Shown: piece by piece, positions 1-8,015 of the stretch
How the letters are laid out: every line of letters begins with the position of its first letter
Position numbering within the stretch: the first letter of the stretch is position 1
DNA from: a bacterium
Lineage (GTDB): Bacteria; Pseudomonadota; Alphaproteobacteria; Rhizobiales; JAKIUO01
Direction: 5' to 3'
Length of the DNA: 51,460 nucleotides
Assembly: GCA_024228495.1 (NCBI GenBank)
Contig: JAAETJ010000754.1
Location: 1 to 51,460 of the forward strand
Translations under genes and position numbers: made by a program
Notes under the pieces: generated by a model
Database searches by the model: none
What the model was told of the DNA's origin: nothing
What the model saw: only the letters and a program-made list of their open reading frames with translations

Positions 1-185
1 AAGGAGTGACAGGCCGGGAAGAACAGGTGTATAATCGGTCATGGCGGTGTGCGATTTCGTTGTTGGTGTCAGGTCTTGTGTAAGAACCAAAACCATACGA
101 CATTACAACAGCTTGATCCACACCCGCCAACAAGTTCAGGCGGCCTCATGAATTATTCGGGTTAGATTGATAGGGAGGGAGCGCA
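1..185. other. Upstream region without a recognisable gene
   Basis: I see no supported gene here. A good ribosome binding site (AGGGAGGGAG) lies just before the cupredoxin start at 186. No complete Fnr-type palindrome was found. The sequence could include the 3' flank of a gene that starts before the window. Confidence 0.5.
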
Positions 186-653
186 ATGAGTGGAATTAAA
201 ACGGTGTGGCGAGGTGCCGCAAGTGGCATGGTGGTCCTTTGTGTTTTTGTACTGGGTTTGAATGTGGCACAGGCCGTTCCTCAAAAAACAACTGAACAGA
301 TCAAGCAGGTATGCGACAAGGCGGAGCAACGCTATCAGAAGATGTTCGGTAAGCCATCATCATCCGAAAAGATAGCCACTGTTATTATGTACAATTATAC
401 TTTTTGTCCCGGAGCTATAACCATAAAGCAGGGGGAGAGCGTTCAATGGATCAATGTGGAACAAAGAACAAGTCATAGCACCTGGTTCAAGCAAGCGGGG
501 AAAGAGGAGGCGGAGCGGCTGTTTTCATCAGAGAAAGCAGAAATGAAGTTTGACCTTCCTCCTGGCGATTACCCCTATCTATGTGGTCCCCATTGGGAAA
601 GTGATGGCATGATCGGTAAAGTTACCGTGACGCCCTGGAGTTCAATTAATTAA
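186..653 (+). CDS. Periplasmic cupredoxin (type 1 copper protein)
   Basis: This 155-residue protein begins with a signal peptide (about residues 1-30, cleavage likely after AQA). The mature part is a small cupredoxin domain. The type 1 copper ligands are visible as His97 (TSHSTW), then Cys133, His136 and Met142 in YLCGPHWESDGM. It has no CXXCH heme motif. Such proteins (pseudoazurin or plastocyanin-like) carry electrons in the periplasm. Its place directly before the heme d1 operon suggests, by inference, electron delivery to a cytochrome cd1 nitrite reductase. The linker between the signal peptide and the domain is longer than in pseudoazurins, so I assign no gene symbol. The start is backed by AGGGAGGGAG a few bases upstream. 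Confidence 0.85.
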   Translation: MSGIKTVWRGAASGMVVLCVFVLGLNVAQAVPQKTTEQIKQVCDKAEQRYQKMFGKPSSSEKIATVIMYNYTFCPGAITIKQGESVQWINVEQRTSHSTWFKQAGKEEAERLFSSEKAEMKFDLPPGDYPYLCGPHWESDGMIGKVTVTPWSSIN

Positions 654-662
654 AAAGGCGTT

Positions 663-676
663 CGGCCAACTGGCCG
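663..676 (+). repeat. Small hairpin after the cupredoxin gene
   Basis: CGGCC, loop AACT, GGCCG forms a compact stem-loop between the cupredoxin gene and the nirE promoter. No U-tract follows, so it is at best a weak terminator or an mRNA end-stabiliser. Confidence 0.35.
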
Positions 677-686
677 CACTAGCTGC

Positions 687-700
687 TTGACTATAATCAA
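687..700 (+). promoter_or_regulatory. Fnr/Dnr-type box of the heme d1 operon
   Basis: TTGAC-TATA-ATCAA matches the Crp/Fnr-family consensus TTGAT-N4-ATCAA at nine of ten fixed positions. Its centre (693.5) lies 28-33 bases before TATACT at 722-727, a good -10 hexamer. That puts the box near -40.5/-41.5 of a start around 734, the class II activator position. Oxygen- or NO-responsive control of nirE onward is inferred. Confidence 0.8.
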
Positions 701-721
701 GGGAACTTCACCTCAGCCTGA

Positions 722-727
722 TATACT
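722..727 (+). promoter_or_regulatory. Predicted -10 element for nirE
   Basis: TATACT sits at the spacing expected for a promoter activated by an Fnr-family protein bound at 687-700. No good -35 is needed at such promoters. The predicted transcript starts near 734, about 50 bases before the likely nirE start codon. Confidence 0.6.
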
Positions 728-785
728 TTATACAAGAATAAACGGATGATCTGATTTGATCATCAGCCGGGAAGAAGGGATGGTC

Positions 786-1592
786 ATGATGTCGCTGCGC
801 GGACATGTATTTCTTGTGGGTGCAGGCCCTGGAGATCCCGGTTTATTGACCCTTCGAGCAAAAGAGCTGCTGGAAAGCGCTGATGTCGTGGTATATGATC
901 GGCTGGTATCCAGCCAGATACTGGCATTTGCCAAACAAAGCGCTGCCATGATCCCGGTGGGCAAACGCCCGGGGCATCATCTGGTTCCTCAAGAAGAAAT
1001 CAACGCGTTGTTGGTGCGTTACGCCAGAGCTGGGCAGATGGTTGTGCGCCTGAAGGGTGGCGATCCGATGATCTTTGGTCGAGGCGGGGAAGAGGCCGAG
1101 GTTCTGCGGGCCTGTAATATTCCTGTCGAAATAATACCCGGCATAACAGCGGCGCAAGGAGCGGCGGCAAGTCTTGGACTACCGCTGACGCAGCGCGGCG
1201 TCAACACATCAGTGCGCTATGTCACCGGTCATTTACGAGATGAAGCCGATCTGGCCGACCTTGATTGGGAGGGGTTGGCAGATTGCGATACGACGCTGGT
1301 AATCTATATGGGTGCATTGAGCATTGCGCATCTTGCCAGAAAGTTGCAGGCTCATGGTCGGTTATCATCGACGCCAGCAGTGGTTATCGCAAATGCCACA
1401 CTGTCAAATCAACGTTATGAGTTCACGGATCTTGGGCAAATAGCCAGTGTTACGCATTACGCCGCGTTTAAGGGGCCGATATTGTTTATTGTAGGCGAGG
1501 TTGTTGGGCTTGCCGCGCATATGCGCAAGATAGAACGGGAAAGTCATGAGTATCTATCATACGCTGCAGCTGCATTTGTTGCCACCGGATAG
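786..1592 (+). CDS. nirE: Uroporphyrinogen-III C-methyltransferase
   Basis: NirE methylates uroporphyrinogen III twice with S-adenosylmethionine to give precorrin-2, the first dedicated step toward siroheme and heme d1. The SUMT signature is clear near the N-terminus (VGAGPGDPGLLTLRA), followed by VVVYDRLVS, RLKGGDPMIFGRGGEE and the GITAAQGAAA loop. The length (268 residues from this start) is normal for a single-domain SUMT. It has no siroheme synthase (CysG) extension. The frame is open from a TTG at 756. ATG codons at 780, 786 and 789 are all possible; 786 has GAAGG seven bases upstream. It is the first gene after the Fnr-type box, so NirE rather than a cobalamin CobA is the sensible call. 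Confidence 0.9.
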   Translation: MMSLRGHVFLVGAGPGDPGLLTLRAKELLESADVVVYDRLVSSQILAFAKQSAAMIPVGKRPGHHLVPQEEINALLVRYARAGQMVVRLKGGDPMIFGRGGEEAEVLRACNIPVEIIPGITAAQGAAASLGLPLTQRGVNTSVRYVTGHLRDEADLADLDWEGLADCDTTLVIYMGALSIAHLARKLQAHGRLSSTPAVVIANATLSNQRYEFTDLGQIASVTHYAAFKGPILFIVGEVVGLAAHMRKIERESHEYLSYAAAAFVATG

Positions 1593-1923
1593 GGTGAAGC
1601 TGGCAGCAGCTTTTATAGTATTTTTATTTTCCTCTCCTCTTGCAACCGCGCAAGAGGGAGCAAGTGTGCTTGATGCCAAGCGACAAAACGAACTTGTTTA
1701 TCTTGTGCGTCAGGATTGTGGCTCTTGCCATGGCATGACCCTGAAGGGAGGCCTTGGCACTCCTTTGCTGCCACCAAATGTCAAAGACACCCCGATCGAA
1801 GCTTTGGTCTCCATCATTCTTGATGGTGTTCCAGATACGCCTATGCCTCCTTGGCGGGGTCTGCTGAGTGAAACGGAAGCCGAATGGATTGCTCGACAAT
1901 TAAAGAAGGGATTGCCGGAATGA
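1546..1923 (+). CDS. nirC: Cytochrome c55X, NirC
   Basis: This is a small periplasmic c-type cytochrome encoded in heme d1 operons, thought to donate electrons during d1 maturation or to NirS. The heme motif CGSCH is at residues 58-62, with the likely distal ligand Met100 (TPMPPW). A hydrophobic signal segment (VKLAAAFIVFLFSS to TAQ) precedes it. The ATG at 1546 lies 47 bases inside nirE. An alternative GTG at 1594, one base after the nirE stop, would start right at the signal peptide (Val17) and gives a more usual N-terminus. Its stop overlaps the nirF start (ATGA). Confidence 0.85.
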   Translation: MSIYHTLQLHLLPPDRVKLAAAFIVFLFSSPLATAQEGASVLDAKRQNELVYLVRQDCGSCHGMTLKGGLGTPLLPPNVKDTPIEALVSIILDGVPDTPMPPWRGLLSETEAEWIARQLKKGLPE

Positions 1924-3155
1924 GGATGGCAAATACCATATCGCGAAGGGTTTTTGCCTTTCTAATCTTGACGTTGTTTCTTATTTCTCCAACCGTTGCA
2001 GGTAATCTGCGCGGAACAGGTGATCTTGGGCTGATCGTCGAGCGGGCAGCAGGCTCTATTCAGATTATCGAGACAACAAACAATACGTCCCTTGGACGGA
2101 TCAAAGGTCTTGGTGATCTGTCTCATGCTTCGGCGGTGTTTTCCCGTGATGCCCGCTTCGCCTTTATCTTTGGTCGTGATGGTGGTTTGACCAAGGTCGA
2201 CCTGTTGACCCGCAAGATTGTCAAACGGGTGATCCAGGGCGGCAATAGTATTGGCGGCGCCATATCAGATGATGGCCGCATGGTGGCGGTGTCGAATTAT
2301 TCGCCGGGTGGCGTAAAGATTTTTCGTACAGATACACTGGAGATGATTGCGGATATCCCAGCGACCTACGGCCAGGTGATCAAGAAGGGAACCACGACGA
2401 TCACCATAAGCGGTCAGTCTAAAACGGTTGGACTGGTAGATGCGCCGGGGAAAAAATTCGTGTTTTCGCTCTACAATGCGGGAGAAATCTGGGTTGCGGA
2501 TTGTTCAAAATGTCTTGAGGGTGTCAAGCCAAAAATTACCAAATTCAAAAATGTCGGCAAGCTGCCTTATGACGGGTTGATCACCGGCGATGGCCGCACC
2601 TATATCGCCGGACTGTTTGGCGAAGACGGTATGGTCAAGCTTGATCTGTGGCAGGACAAGCTGAAAGCTGAACGTATCCTTGATGGTTATGGCAAGGGTG
2701 AGAAAAAACTCCCCGTTTACAAGATGCCCCATCTGGAAGGCTGGGCACTGGCGGGCAACCGGTTTTTCCTGCCAGCTATTGGCCACCATGAATTGCTGGT
2801 CATGGATGCGGGCAGCTTCAAGCAGATCGGTTCTTTTCCGGTCTATGGCCAGCCTGTATTTGCCATGGCGCGTCCGGATGGTCGTCAGATCTGGGTGAAT
2901 TTCGCCCATCCACGCAATGATACGGTGCAGGTTATCGATACCCATACCATGAAGCTGTTGAAGGAATTCAAGCCGGGCAAGGCAGTGCTACATATGGAAT
3001 TCACCCCTCGCGGTGAGCAGGTATGGATTTCGGTGCGTGATGCTGATCGCATTGATATTTACGACACAAAAACCTTGAAGCTTGTGAAATCCCTACCGGC
3101 ACAAAAGCCAAGCGGTATATTTTTTGCCGCGCGAGCCATGAGAACGGGATTGTAA
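1920..3155 (+). CDS. nirF: Heme d1 biosynthesis protein NirF
   Basis: NirF is a periplasmic beta-propeller protein related to the d1 domain of cytochrome cd1. It is needed for a late step of heme d1 formation. This one is 411 residues from the ATG at 1920, which overlaps the nirC stop as ATGA and has GAAGGGA upstream. An in-frame ATG at 1884 would add 12 residues inside nirC and is less likely. An N-terminal hydrophobic export signal (VFAFLILTLFLISPTVAG) is followed by repeated propeller strands such as GDLGLIVERAAGSIQII and SRDARFAFIFGRDG. No CXXCH heme site is present, which separates it from NirS and NirN. Confidence 0.9.
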   Translation: MRMANTISRRVFAFLILTLFLISPTVAGNLRGTGDLGLIVERAAGSIQIIETTNNTSLGRIKGLGDLSHASAVFSRDARFAFIFGRDGGLTKVDLLTRKIVKRVIQGGNSIGGAISDDGRMVAVSNYSPGGVKIFRTDTLEMIADIPATYGQVIKKGTTTITISGQSKTVGLVDAPGKKFVFSLYNAGEIWVADCSKCLEGVKPKITKFKNVGKLPYDGLITGDGRTYIAGLFGEDGMVKLDLWQDKLKAERILDGYGKGEKKLPVYKMPHLEGWALAGNRFFLPAIGHHELLVMDAGSFKQIGSFPVYGQPVFAMARPDGRQIWVNFAHPRNDTVQVIDTHTMKLLKEFKPGKAVLHMEFTPRGEQVWISVRDADRIDIYDTKTLKLVKSLPAQKPSGIFFAARAMRTGL

Positions 3156-3158
3156 TTG

Positions 3159-4232
3159 ATGAGCAAGCATGATTTCAGACTTCGGCTCATTGATGGCTGG
3201 CAGCGAGAATTTCCTCTGACACACAAGCCCTTTGTAGTTCTTGCTCGAGAACTTGGTGTCGGCGAGAAAAAAGTACTTACAGCAATGCGTCAGATGCAGG
3301 ATGAGGGAGTGTTGACGAGGGTTGGCGCTGTGGTTCGACCAAATACGGTCGGGGCGAGCACACTTGCCGCCATGAAAGTTCCCCGGTCTCGACTTCTTGA
3401 GGTCGCCAATATCGTCAATAGCGAACCTGGCGTAAATCATAATTATGAACGCGAACATGAGTTCAATCTGTGGTTTGTCGCAACGGCCCGTGACACGAGC
3501 TCTCTAGAGCAGATGCTACAAAGGATCAGCGCCAGAGCTGGGATTGAAGCCCTCAGCTTGCCTTTGCAAAAGGCCCATCATATTGATCTTGGGTTTTCCA
3601 TGTCTCATGCTCTCATCGAACCGCAAGGTGATAGGTCATCAGTTAAAGGTTCCTTGATTGAGCATGGCAGGCGGGAAGGAGCAATGCCGCCGCCGACTAT
3701 CGAAGTGTGCGAGGAAGACCGACTAGTACTGGCGGCGATTGAAGACGGGCTACCGCTAGTGCCTGAACCTTATGAAAGTGTTGCCCGGCAACTAGACATT
3801 GCTGAGAGTGAAGTAATCGAGCGACTTAACAGGCTGGTTGACGGGCTGGTGATCTCGCGTTTTGGTCTTGTAGTTCAGCATCGTAAGATGGGGTATACCG
3901 CTAACGCCATGGCCGTTTGGGATATCAGTGATGATCGGGTCGATGCCTTTGGGGATCTGTTGGCATCCAAGCCCTTCGTTACACTTTGTTATCAGCGCAT
4001 TCGTAATCGCCCGGACTGGCCATACAACCTCTTTTGCATGATCCATGGGAATGAGCGTGATAGTGTTCTGGGTCAGATTGAAGAATTAAACCAGTTGATT
4101 GCGGGAAACGCAGCGGGGCACTCGGTACTTTTCTCGAAAAACTGCTTCAAACAGAGAGGCGCCCGCTTTTCATCGCCAGGCAACAGTTCTGGAAAACAAG
4201 CCGCCATGTCTGCGGAGTTGTTTCATGCCTGA
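3159..4232 (+). CDS. nirDL: Siroheme decarboxylase, fused NirD-NirL
   Basis: With NirG and NirH this protein removes the C12 and C18 acetate carboxyls of siroheme to give didecarboxysiroheme. It contains two AsnC/Lrp-like halves. Residues 1-150 are NirD-like, with a winged helix and HNYEREHEFNLWF from residue 94. Residues 185-340 are NirL/H-like, with CYQRIRNRPDWPYN at 277-290 and MIHG. A low-similarity linker (about 150-185) joins them. The total of 357 residues is about twice a single subunit, so this is a natural fusion, as described for NirDL in some bacteria. The ATG at 3159 is preferred over a TTG at 3156. It starts three bases after the nirF stop and overlaps nirG by eight bases. Confidence 0.88.
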   Translation: MSKHDFRLRLIDGWQREFPLTHKPFVVLARELGVGEKKVLTAMRQMQDEGVLTRVGAVVRPNTVGASTLAAMKVPRSRLLEVANIVNSEPGVNHNYEREHEFNLWFVATARDTSSLEQMLQRISARAGIEALSLPLQKAHHIDLGFSMSHALIEPQGDRSSVKGSLIEHGRREGAMPPPTIEVCEEDRLVLAAIEDGLPLVPEPYESVARQLDIAESEVIERLNRLVDGLVISRFGLVVQHRKMGYTANAMAVWDISDDRVDAFGDLLASKPFVTLCYQRIRNRPDWPYNLFCMIHGNERDSVLGQIEELNQLIAGNAAGHSVLFSKNCFKQRGARFSSPGNSSGKQAAMSAELFHA

Positions 4233-4671
4233 TGAAATCGACGCAAAGATCATCAATGAGTTGCAGGGGAATTTTCCGGTTAGTGAGCAGCCGTTCACCG
4301 ATGTTGCCGAACGTATTGGTATCGCTGAGCCTGACCTTATAAAACGGATAGAATCCATGCTGGAAGACAAGGTTTTGTCGCGATTCGGCCCTATGTATAA
4401 TGCCGACGAGATGGGCGGGGCTTTTTGCCTGTGTGCCATGAGCGTGCCTCAAGATCGATTTGATAGAATCAGCGAACAGGTAAATTCGCATATGGAAGTG
4501 GCCCATAATTATGAGCGTGAGCACTCATTTAATATGTGGTTTGTATTGGCCACCGAATTTCCAGACGATATCGCACGTGTGGCAAAAACAATCGAAAGTG
4601 AGACGGGATACCCCGTCCATCGAATGCCAAAGCTCGAAGAGTTTTTTATTGGTCTTAAGGTGAGCGTATGA
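4225..4671 (+). CDS. nirG: Siroheme decarboxylase subunit NirG
   Basis: This 148-residue AsnC/Lrp-like protein belongs to the NirDLGH complex that decarboxylates siroheme in the cytoplasm. It has the winged helix near residues 5-55 and the HNYEREHSFNMWF motif typical of the NirD/NirG type. The frame is open from 4099, but the first part is only a shadow of nirDL. The ATG at 4225 (MPDEIDAKI) matches family N-termini, follows GGAG and overlaps the nirDL stop, so translation is probably coupled. Its stop overlaps the nirH start by four bases (ATGA). Confidence 0.88.
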   Translation: MPDEIDAKIINELQGNFPVSEQPFTDVAERIGIAEPDLIKRIESMLEDKVLSRFGPMYNADEMGGAFCLCAMSVPQDRFDRISEQVNSHMEVAHNYEREHSFNMWFVLATEFPDDIARVAKTIESETGYPVHRMPKLEEFFIGLKVSV

Positions 4672-5162
4672 GCAGTGTTTCCAAAAATCCATTCGATGAG
4701 GTGGATCGGAAAATTGTCAAGGCGACCCAAAAAGGACTGCCGCTGACATCAAAACCCTATCATGCCATTGCTGACGATCTTGGATTGGCTGCCGACGAGG
4801 TGATGGAGCGGATGAATCGTATGCTTGAAACAAGCATCATCCGGCGCATTGGTGTTGTTCCTAACCATTATTCGCTTGGCCTCACCGCCAACGGAATGTC
4901 TGTATGGAATGTTCCCGATGAAGAAATCTCGAAGCTTGGGGCAATGGTAGGTGCGCTTGATTATGTATCCCATTGCTATCATCGGCCGCGCTTTCCACCG
5001 GATTGGCCCTATAATCTTTTCGCCATGGTGCATGGTATTACTCGTGATGAAGTTGAGAGCAAGGTCGATAAAGTCTCAAAACTGTTGGGGGAGGCGGATC
5101 ACGGTCATGAAATCCTCTACTCAAAACGTATACTGAAAAAGAGCGGCCTAAGATTGACATGA
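4668..5162 (+). CDS. nirH: Siroheme decarboxylase subunit NirH
   Basis: This is a 164-residue partner of NirDL and NirG. It carries a winged-helix half (FDEVDRKIVKATQKGLPLT) and the NirL/NirH motif CYHRPRFPPDWPYN followed by MVHG. It closely resembles the C-terminal half of the nirDL product, which fits the duplicated origin of this family. The ATG overlaps the nirG stop. A 23-base gap separates it from nirJ. Confidence 0.88.
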   Translation: MSSVSKNPFDEVDRKIVKATQKGLPLTSKPYHAIADDLGLAADEVMERMNRMLETSIIRRIGVVPNHYSLGLTANGMSVWNVPDEEISKLGAMVGALDYVSHCYHRPRFPPDWPYNLFAMVHGITRDEVESKVDKVSKLLGEADHGHEILYSKRILKKSGLRLT

Positions 5163-5185
5163 GGCTCATGGGATAGGGAAGACAA

Positions 5186-6385
5186 ATGTTTCGCTTAACA
5201 AAACTGCTAGAGGAAATCAAAAACCCGACACCTGTAAGGCCGCAACGCGATTTGCCGGGACCTGTGGTTATTTGGAACCTCGTGCGCCGCTGTAACCTCA
5301 AATGCAAGCATTGCTATGCAATATCGGGGGACGTCGATTTTCCCGGTGAATTGAATACGGATGAAGTCTGCAAGGTGATGGATGAACTTCGGGGTTTTCG
5401 TGTTCCGGTGCTGATCCTGTCCGGCGGCGAACCCTTGTTGCGTTCTGATATATACGACATCTCAAGGCGTGCTAAAAAACAAGGCTTCTATGTGGGACTA
5501 TCCACCAATGGAACCTTGATTGACGAGAGCAATATCGAAGAAATCGACTCTATTGGCTATGACTATGTGGGGATCAGTCTTGATGGCATCGGTGAAACTC
5601 ACGACAAATTTCGCATGATGGACGGCGCCTACGAGAAGTCGTTGCATGCCATGCGTCTTTGCCGTGATCGCGGCCTGAAGGTCGGGGCGCGATTTACCAT
5701 GACAGCGGACAATGAATCTGAACTCCCTGAAATGTTGCGTCTGATTGATGAGGAAGGATTTGATAAATTTTATTTCTCTCATCTTGTTTATGCGGGCCGT
5801 GGCAATAAAAATCGTGGTGATGATGCGGAGCGAGACATGACTCGGCGCACGATGGAGTTGTTGTTTGAAACAGCATGGGACTATGTTGGAACGGATACTG
5901 GCAAGGAATTTGTTACCGGTAATAATGATGCTGACGGAGTGTTCCTCTATTACTGGGTAAAGGAGCATTTCCCCGAACATGCCGACCATATCCACGCCAA
6001 GTTGGTGCAGTGGGGAGGTAATGCAAGTGGCGTCAATGTCGCCAATATCGACAATCTTGGCAACGTGCACCCGGATACCATGTGGTGGCATCACACAATC
6101 GGTAATGTTAAGGAAACGAATTTTTCGAAAATCTGGAGTGATCGCTCCGACCCCATCATGGCGGGACTCAAACAAAGGCCACGAAAGATCTCCGGGCGTT
6201 GCGGTGCGTGCATGCATTTCGATATCTGCAACGGTAATACAAGAGTGCGCGCCCTCAAACTAACGGGCGATGCCTTTGCCGAAGATCCAGCCTGTTATCT
6301 TTTTGATGAAGAAATAGGCTTGACCGATGGGGGGAAACGTCTCGAAGTGACACCGTTCAGGGGAGCGAAATATGAGAAGGTTTAG
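5186..6385 (+). CDS. nirJ: Radical SAM heme d1 biosynthesis protein NirJ
   Basis: NirJ is a radical SAM enzyme thought to replace the propionates of didecarboxysiroheme with the oxo groups of heme d1. The [4Fe-4S] SAM-binding motif CNLKCKHC lies at residues 36-43. LSGGEPLLR and LSTNGTLID follow in the usual order. The C-terminus has the expected auxiliary cluster cysteines (GRCGACMHFDIC, and a further Cys in DPAC), as in SPASM/twitch-type proteins. The length of 399 residues is normal. The gene ends inside the start of nirN, an overlap of 14 bases. Confidence 0.9.
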   Translation: MFRLTKLLEEIKNPTPVRPQRDLPGPVVIWNLVRRCNLKCKHCYAISGDVDFPGELNTDEVCKVMDELRGFRVPVLILSGGEPLLRSDIYDISRRAKKQGFYVGLSTNGTLIDESNIEEIDSIGYDYVGISLDGIGETHDKFRMMDGAYEKSLHAMRLCRDRGLKVGARFTMTADNESELPEMLRLIDEEGFDKFYFSHLVYAGRGNKNRGDDAERDMTRRTMELLFETAWDYVGTDTGKEFVTGNNDADGVFLYYWVKEHFPEHADHIHAKLVQWGGNASGVNVANIDNLGNVHPDTMWWHHTIGNVKETNFSKIWSDRSDPIMAGLKQRPRKISGRCGACMHFDICNGNTRVRALKLTGDAFAEDPACYLFDEEIGLTDGGKRLEVTPFRGAKYEKV

Positions 6386-8015
6386 GCAGATGAAATACTC
6401 TGAGAGTCGCCATCCATACCTCATACTCCGTGAGGGGATAGGAAAAAGTGAGCGGAGTGGTATTTCCGGTTTTCTTTTCCTTACCCTCGTAATGATTGTT
6501 TTTATTGTAGGACGTGCACAAGCTGCTCCCGATGTGATGGCGTTGTTTCAGCAGCATTGTTCCGTGTGCCACGGTAAAGATCGCCTCGGTCTGCTTGGTC
6601 CGGCGCTATTACCGCAAAACCTGAAGAGGGTGCGAAAAAAAACGGCTAAAAAGACCATTGTCAACGGTCTCGAGGCTACCCAGATGCCGCCTTTTGGTGA
6701 GGTGTTGAGTGATGATCAGATCAATGCCCTTGTGAGGATGATCTATACCCCGTTGGTTAAAATGCCGAAATGGGGGGGGCAGGAAATCGCCAAAAGCCGC
6801 GTTCTTACTCCAGCAAAAACTAGCACAGACAAGCCTTTGTGGAAGGCAGATCCGATGAATGTGTTTGTTGTTGTGGAAACCGGTGATCACAATATTTCCA
6901 TTCTCAACGGTGACACATTCGAGCGCATGCATCGTTTTAAAAGCCGTTATGCGTTACATGGTGGTCCAAAATTCACATCCGATGGTCGATATGTCTACTT
7001 TGGGTCGCGCGATGGTTGGATCACCAAGTTTGATCTCTATACGCTAACGGTGGTGGCGGAAATTCGCGCGGGAATAAATATGCGCAATATCGCTGTGTCC
7101 AGTGATAATAAAACGGTCATTGCCGCCAACTATCTGCCTCATACGCTGGTGCTTTTGAACGCCGACGATTTGAGCCTTATCAAAATAATTCCCGTCAAAA
7201 ACAACAAGACATCGTCAAGGGTCAGCGCAGTCTATAATGCTGCTCCCCGCAATAGTTTTATTGCCGCCCTCAAAGACATAAAGGAAGTCTGGGAAATTCC
7301 TTATAATAACAAGTCCTCGTGGAAAGAGTGGCAGCATGATTATCGCGAGGATTCCGGTGACCGGGAAACCAAAAATCACTATCCAATCAGGCGCATTAAA
7401 CTCAAAGACTATCTCGATGACTTCTTTTTCAACCAGTCCTATGATTATCTGATGGGAGCATCAAGGGGGGCGGACAGGAAGTCCCGAAAAGGTCAGGTCA
7501 TCGATTTGCTGATCGGCAAGAAAACTGCCGAGCTAAATCTACCTGGCATGCCACATCTTGGTTCCGGAATTACCTTTGAATACAAGGGAAGGCGCGTTAT
7601 GGCGACCCCCAATCTTCGCGGTGGTGATATTAGTTTTATTGACCTGGAAAGCTGGAAGCTGGTGAAGAAGATTAAAACGATGGGGCCCGGTTTTTTCATG
7701 CGTTCCCATGAAAAAACCCCCTACGCTTGGGCAGGTGTTTTTTTTGGTCCCCACAAGGATAAGATGCACATCATCGACAAGCGCACTCTTGAAATTGTCG
7801 AGACATTGCAGCCGGAACCAGGAAAAACATTTGCCCATGTGGAGTTCACCAAGAACGGCTCTCACGCTCTTGTCAGCGTGTGGGAGAAAGATGGGGCGCT
7901 ACTGATATATGATGCAAAAAGTTTTAAACTTGTGAAACGTATTCCCATGTCGAAACCATCGGGAAAATACAATGTTCACAATAAGATCACCCTGTCTGAG
8001 GGGACCAGTCACTAG
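6372..8015 (+). CDS. nirN: Dihydro-heme d1 dehydrogenase NirN (cytochrome c plus d1 domain)
   Basis: NirN is a periplasmic paralogue of cytochrome cd1. It oxidises dihydro-d1 to heme d1 and hands the cofactor over to NirS. The N-terminus holds a signal segment (about residues 31-52), then a class I cytochrome c domain with CSVCH at 63-67 and a Met in TQMPPF. An eight-bladed d1-type propeller follows to residue 547. It could be mistaken for NirS. Its place at the end of the d1 gene run, the compact c domain, and propeller similarity to NirF rather than a nitrite reductase favour NirN. A later ATG at 6390 is possible, but 6372 follows a purine-rich AGGGAGCG. Confidence 0.82.
   Translation: MRRFRQMKYSESRHPYLILREGIGKSERSGISGFLFLTLVMIVFIVGRAQAAPDVMALFQQHCSVCHGKDRLGLLGPALLPQNLKRVRKKTAKKTIVNGLEATQMPPFGEVLSDDQINALVRMIYTPLVKMPKWGGQEIAKSRVLTPAKTSTDKPLWKADPMNVFVVVETGDHNISILNGDTFERMHRFKSRYALHGGPKFTSDGRYVYFGSRDGWITKFDLYTLTVVAEIRAGINMRNIAVSSDNKTVIAANYLPHTLVLLNADDLSLIKIIPVKNNKTSSRVSAVYNAAPRNSFIAALKDIKEVWEIPYNNKSSWKEWQHDYREDSGDRETKNHYPIRRIKLKDYLDDFFFNQSYDYLMGASRGADRKSRKGQVIDLLIGKKTAELNLPGMPHLGSGITFEYKGRRVMATPNLRGGDISFIDLESWKLVKKIKTMGPGFFMRSHEKTPYAWAGVFFGPHKDKMHIIDKRTLEIVETLQPEPGKTFAHVEFTKNGSHALVSVWEKDGALLIYDAKSFKLVKRIPMSKPSGKYNVHNKITLSEGTSH

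Noticed and set aside
4099-4224. Longer N-terminus for nirG
   Set aside because: These 42 codons overlap nirDL in another frame and match no family N-terminus; the ATG at 4225 has coupling and a ribosome site.
6372-8015. Cytochrome cd1 nitrite reductase NirS
   Set aside because: The c domain plus d1-like propeller resembles NirS, but its place behind nirJ and its NirF-like propeller fit NirN better. A search against both families would decide.
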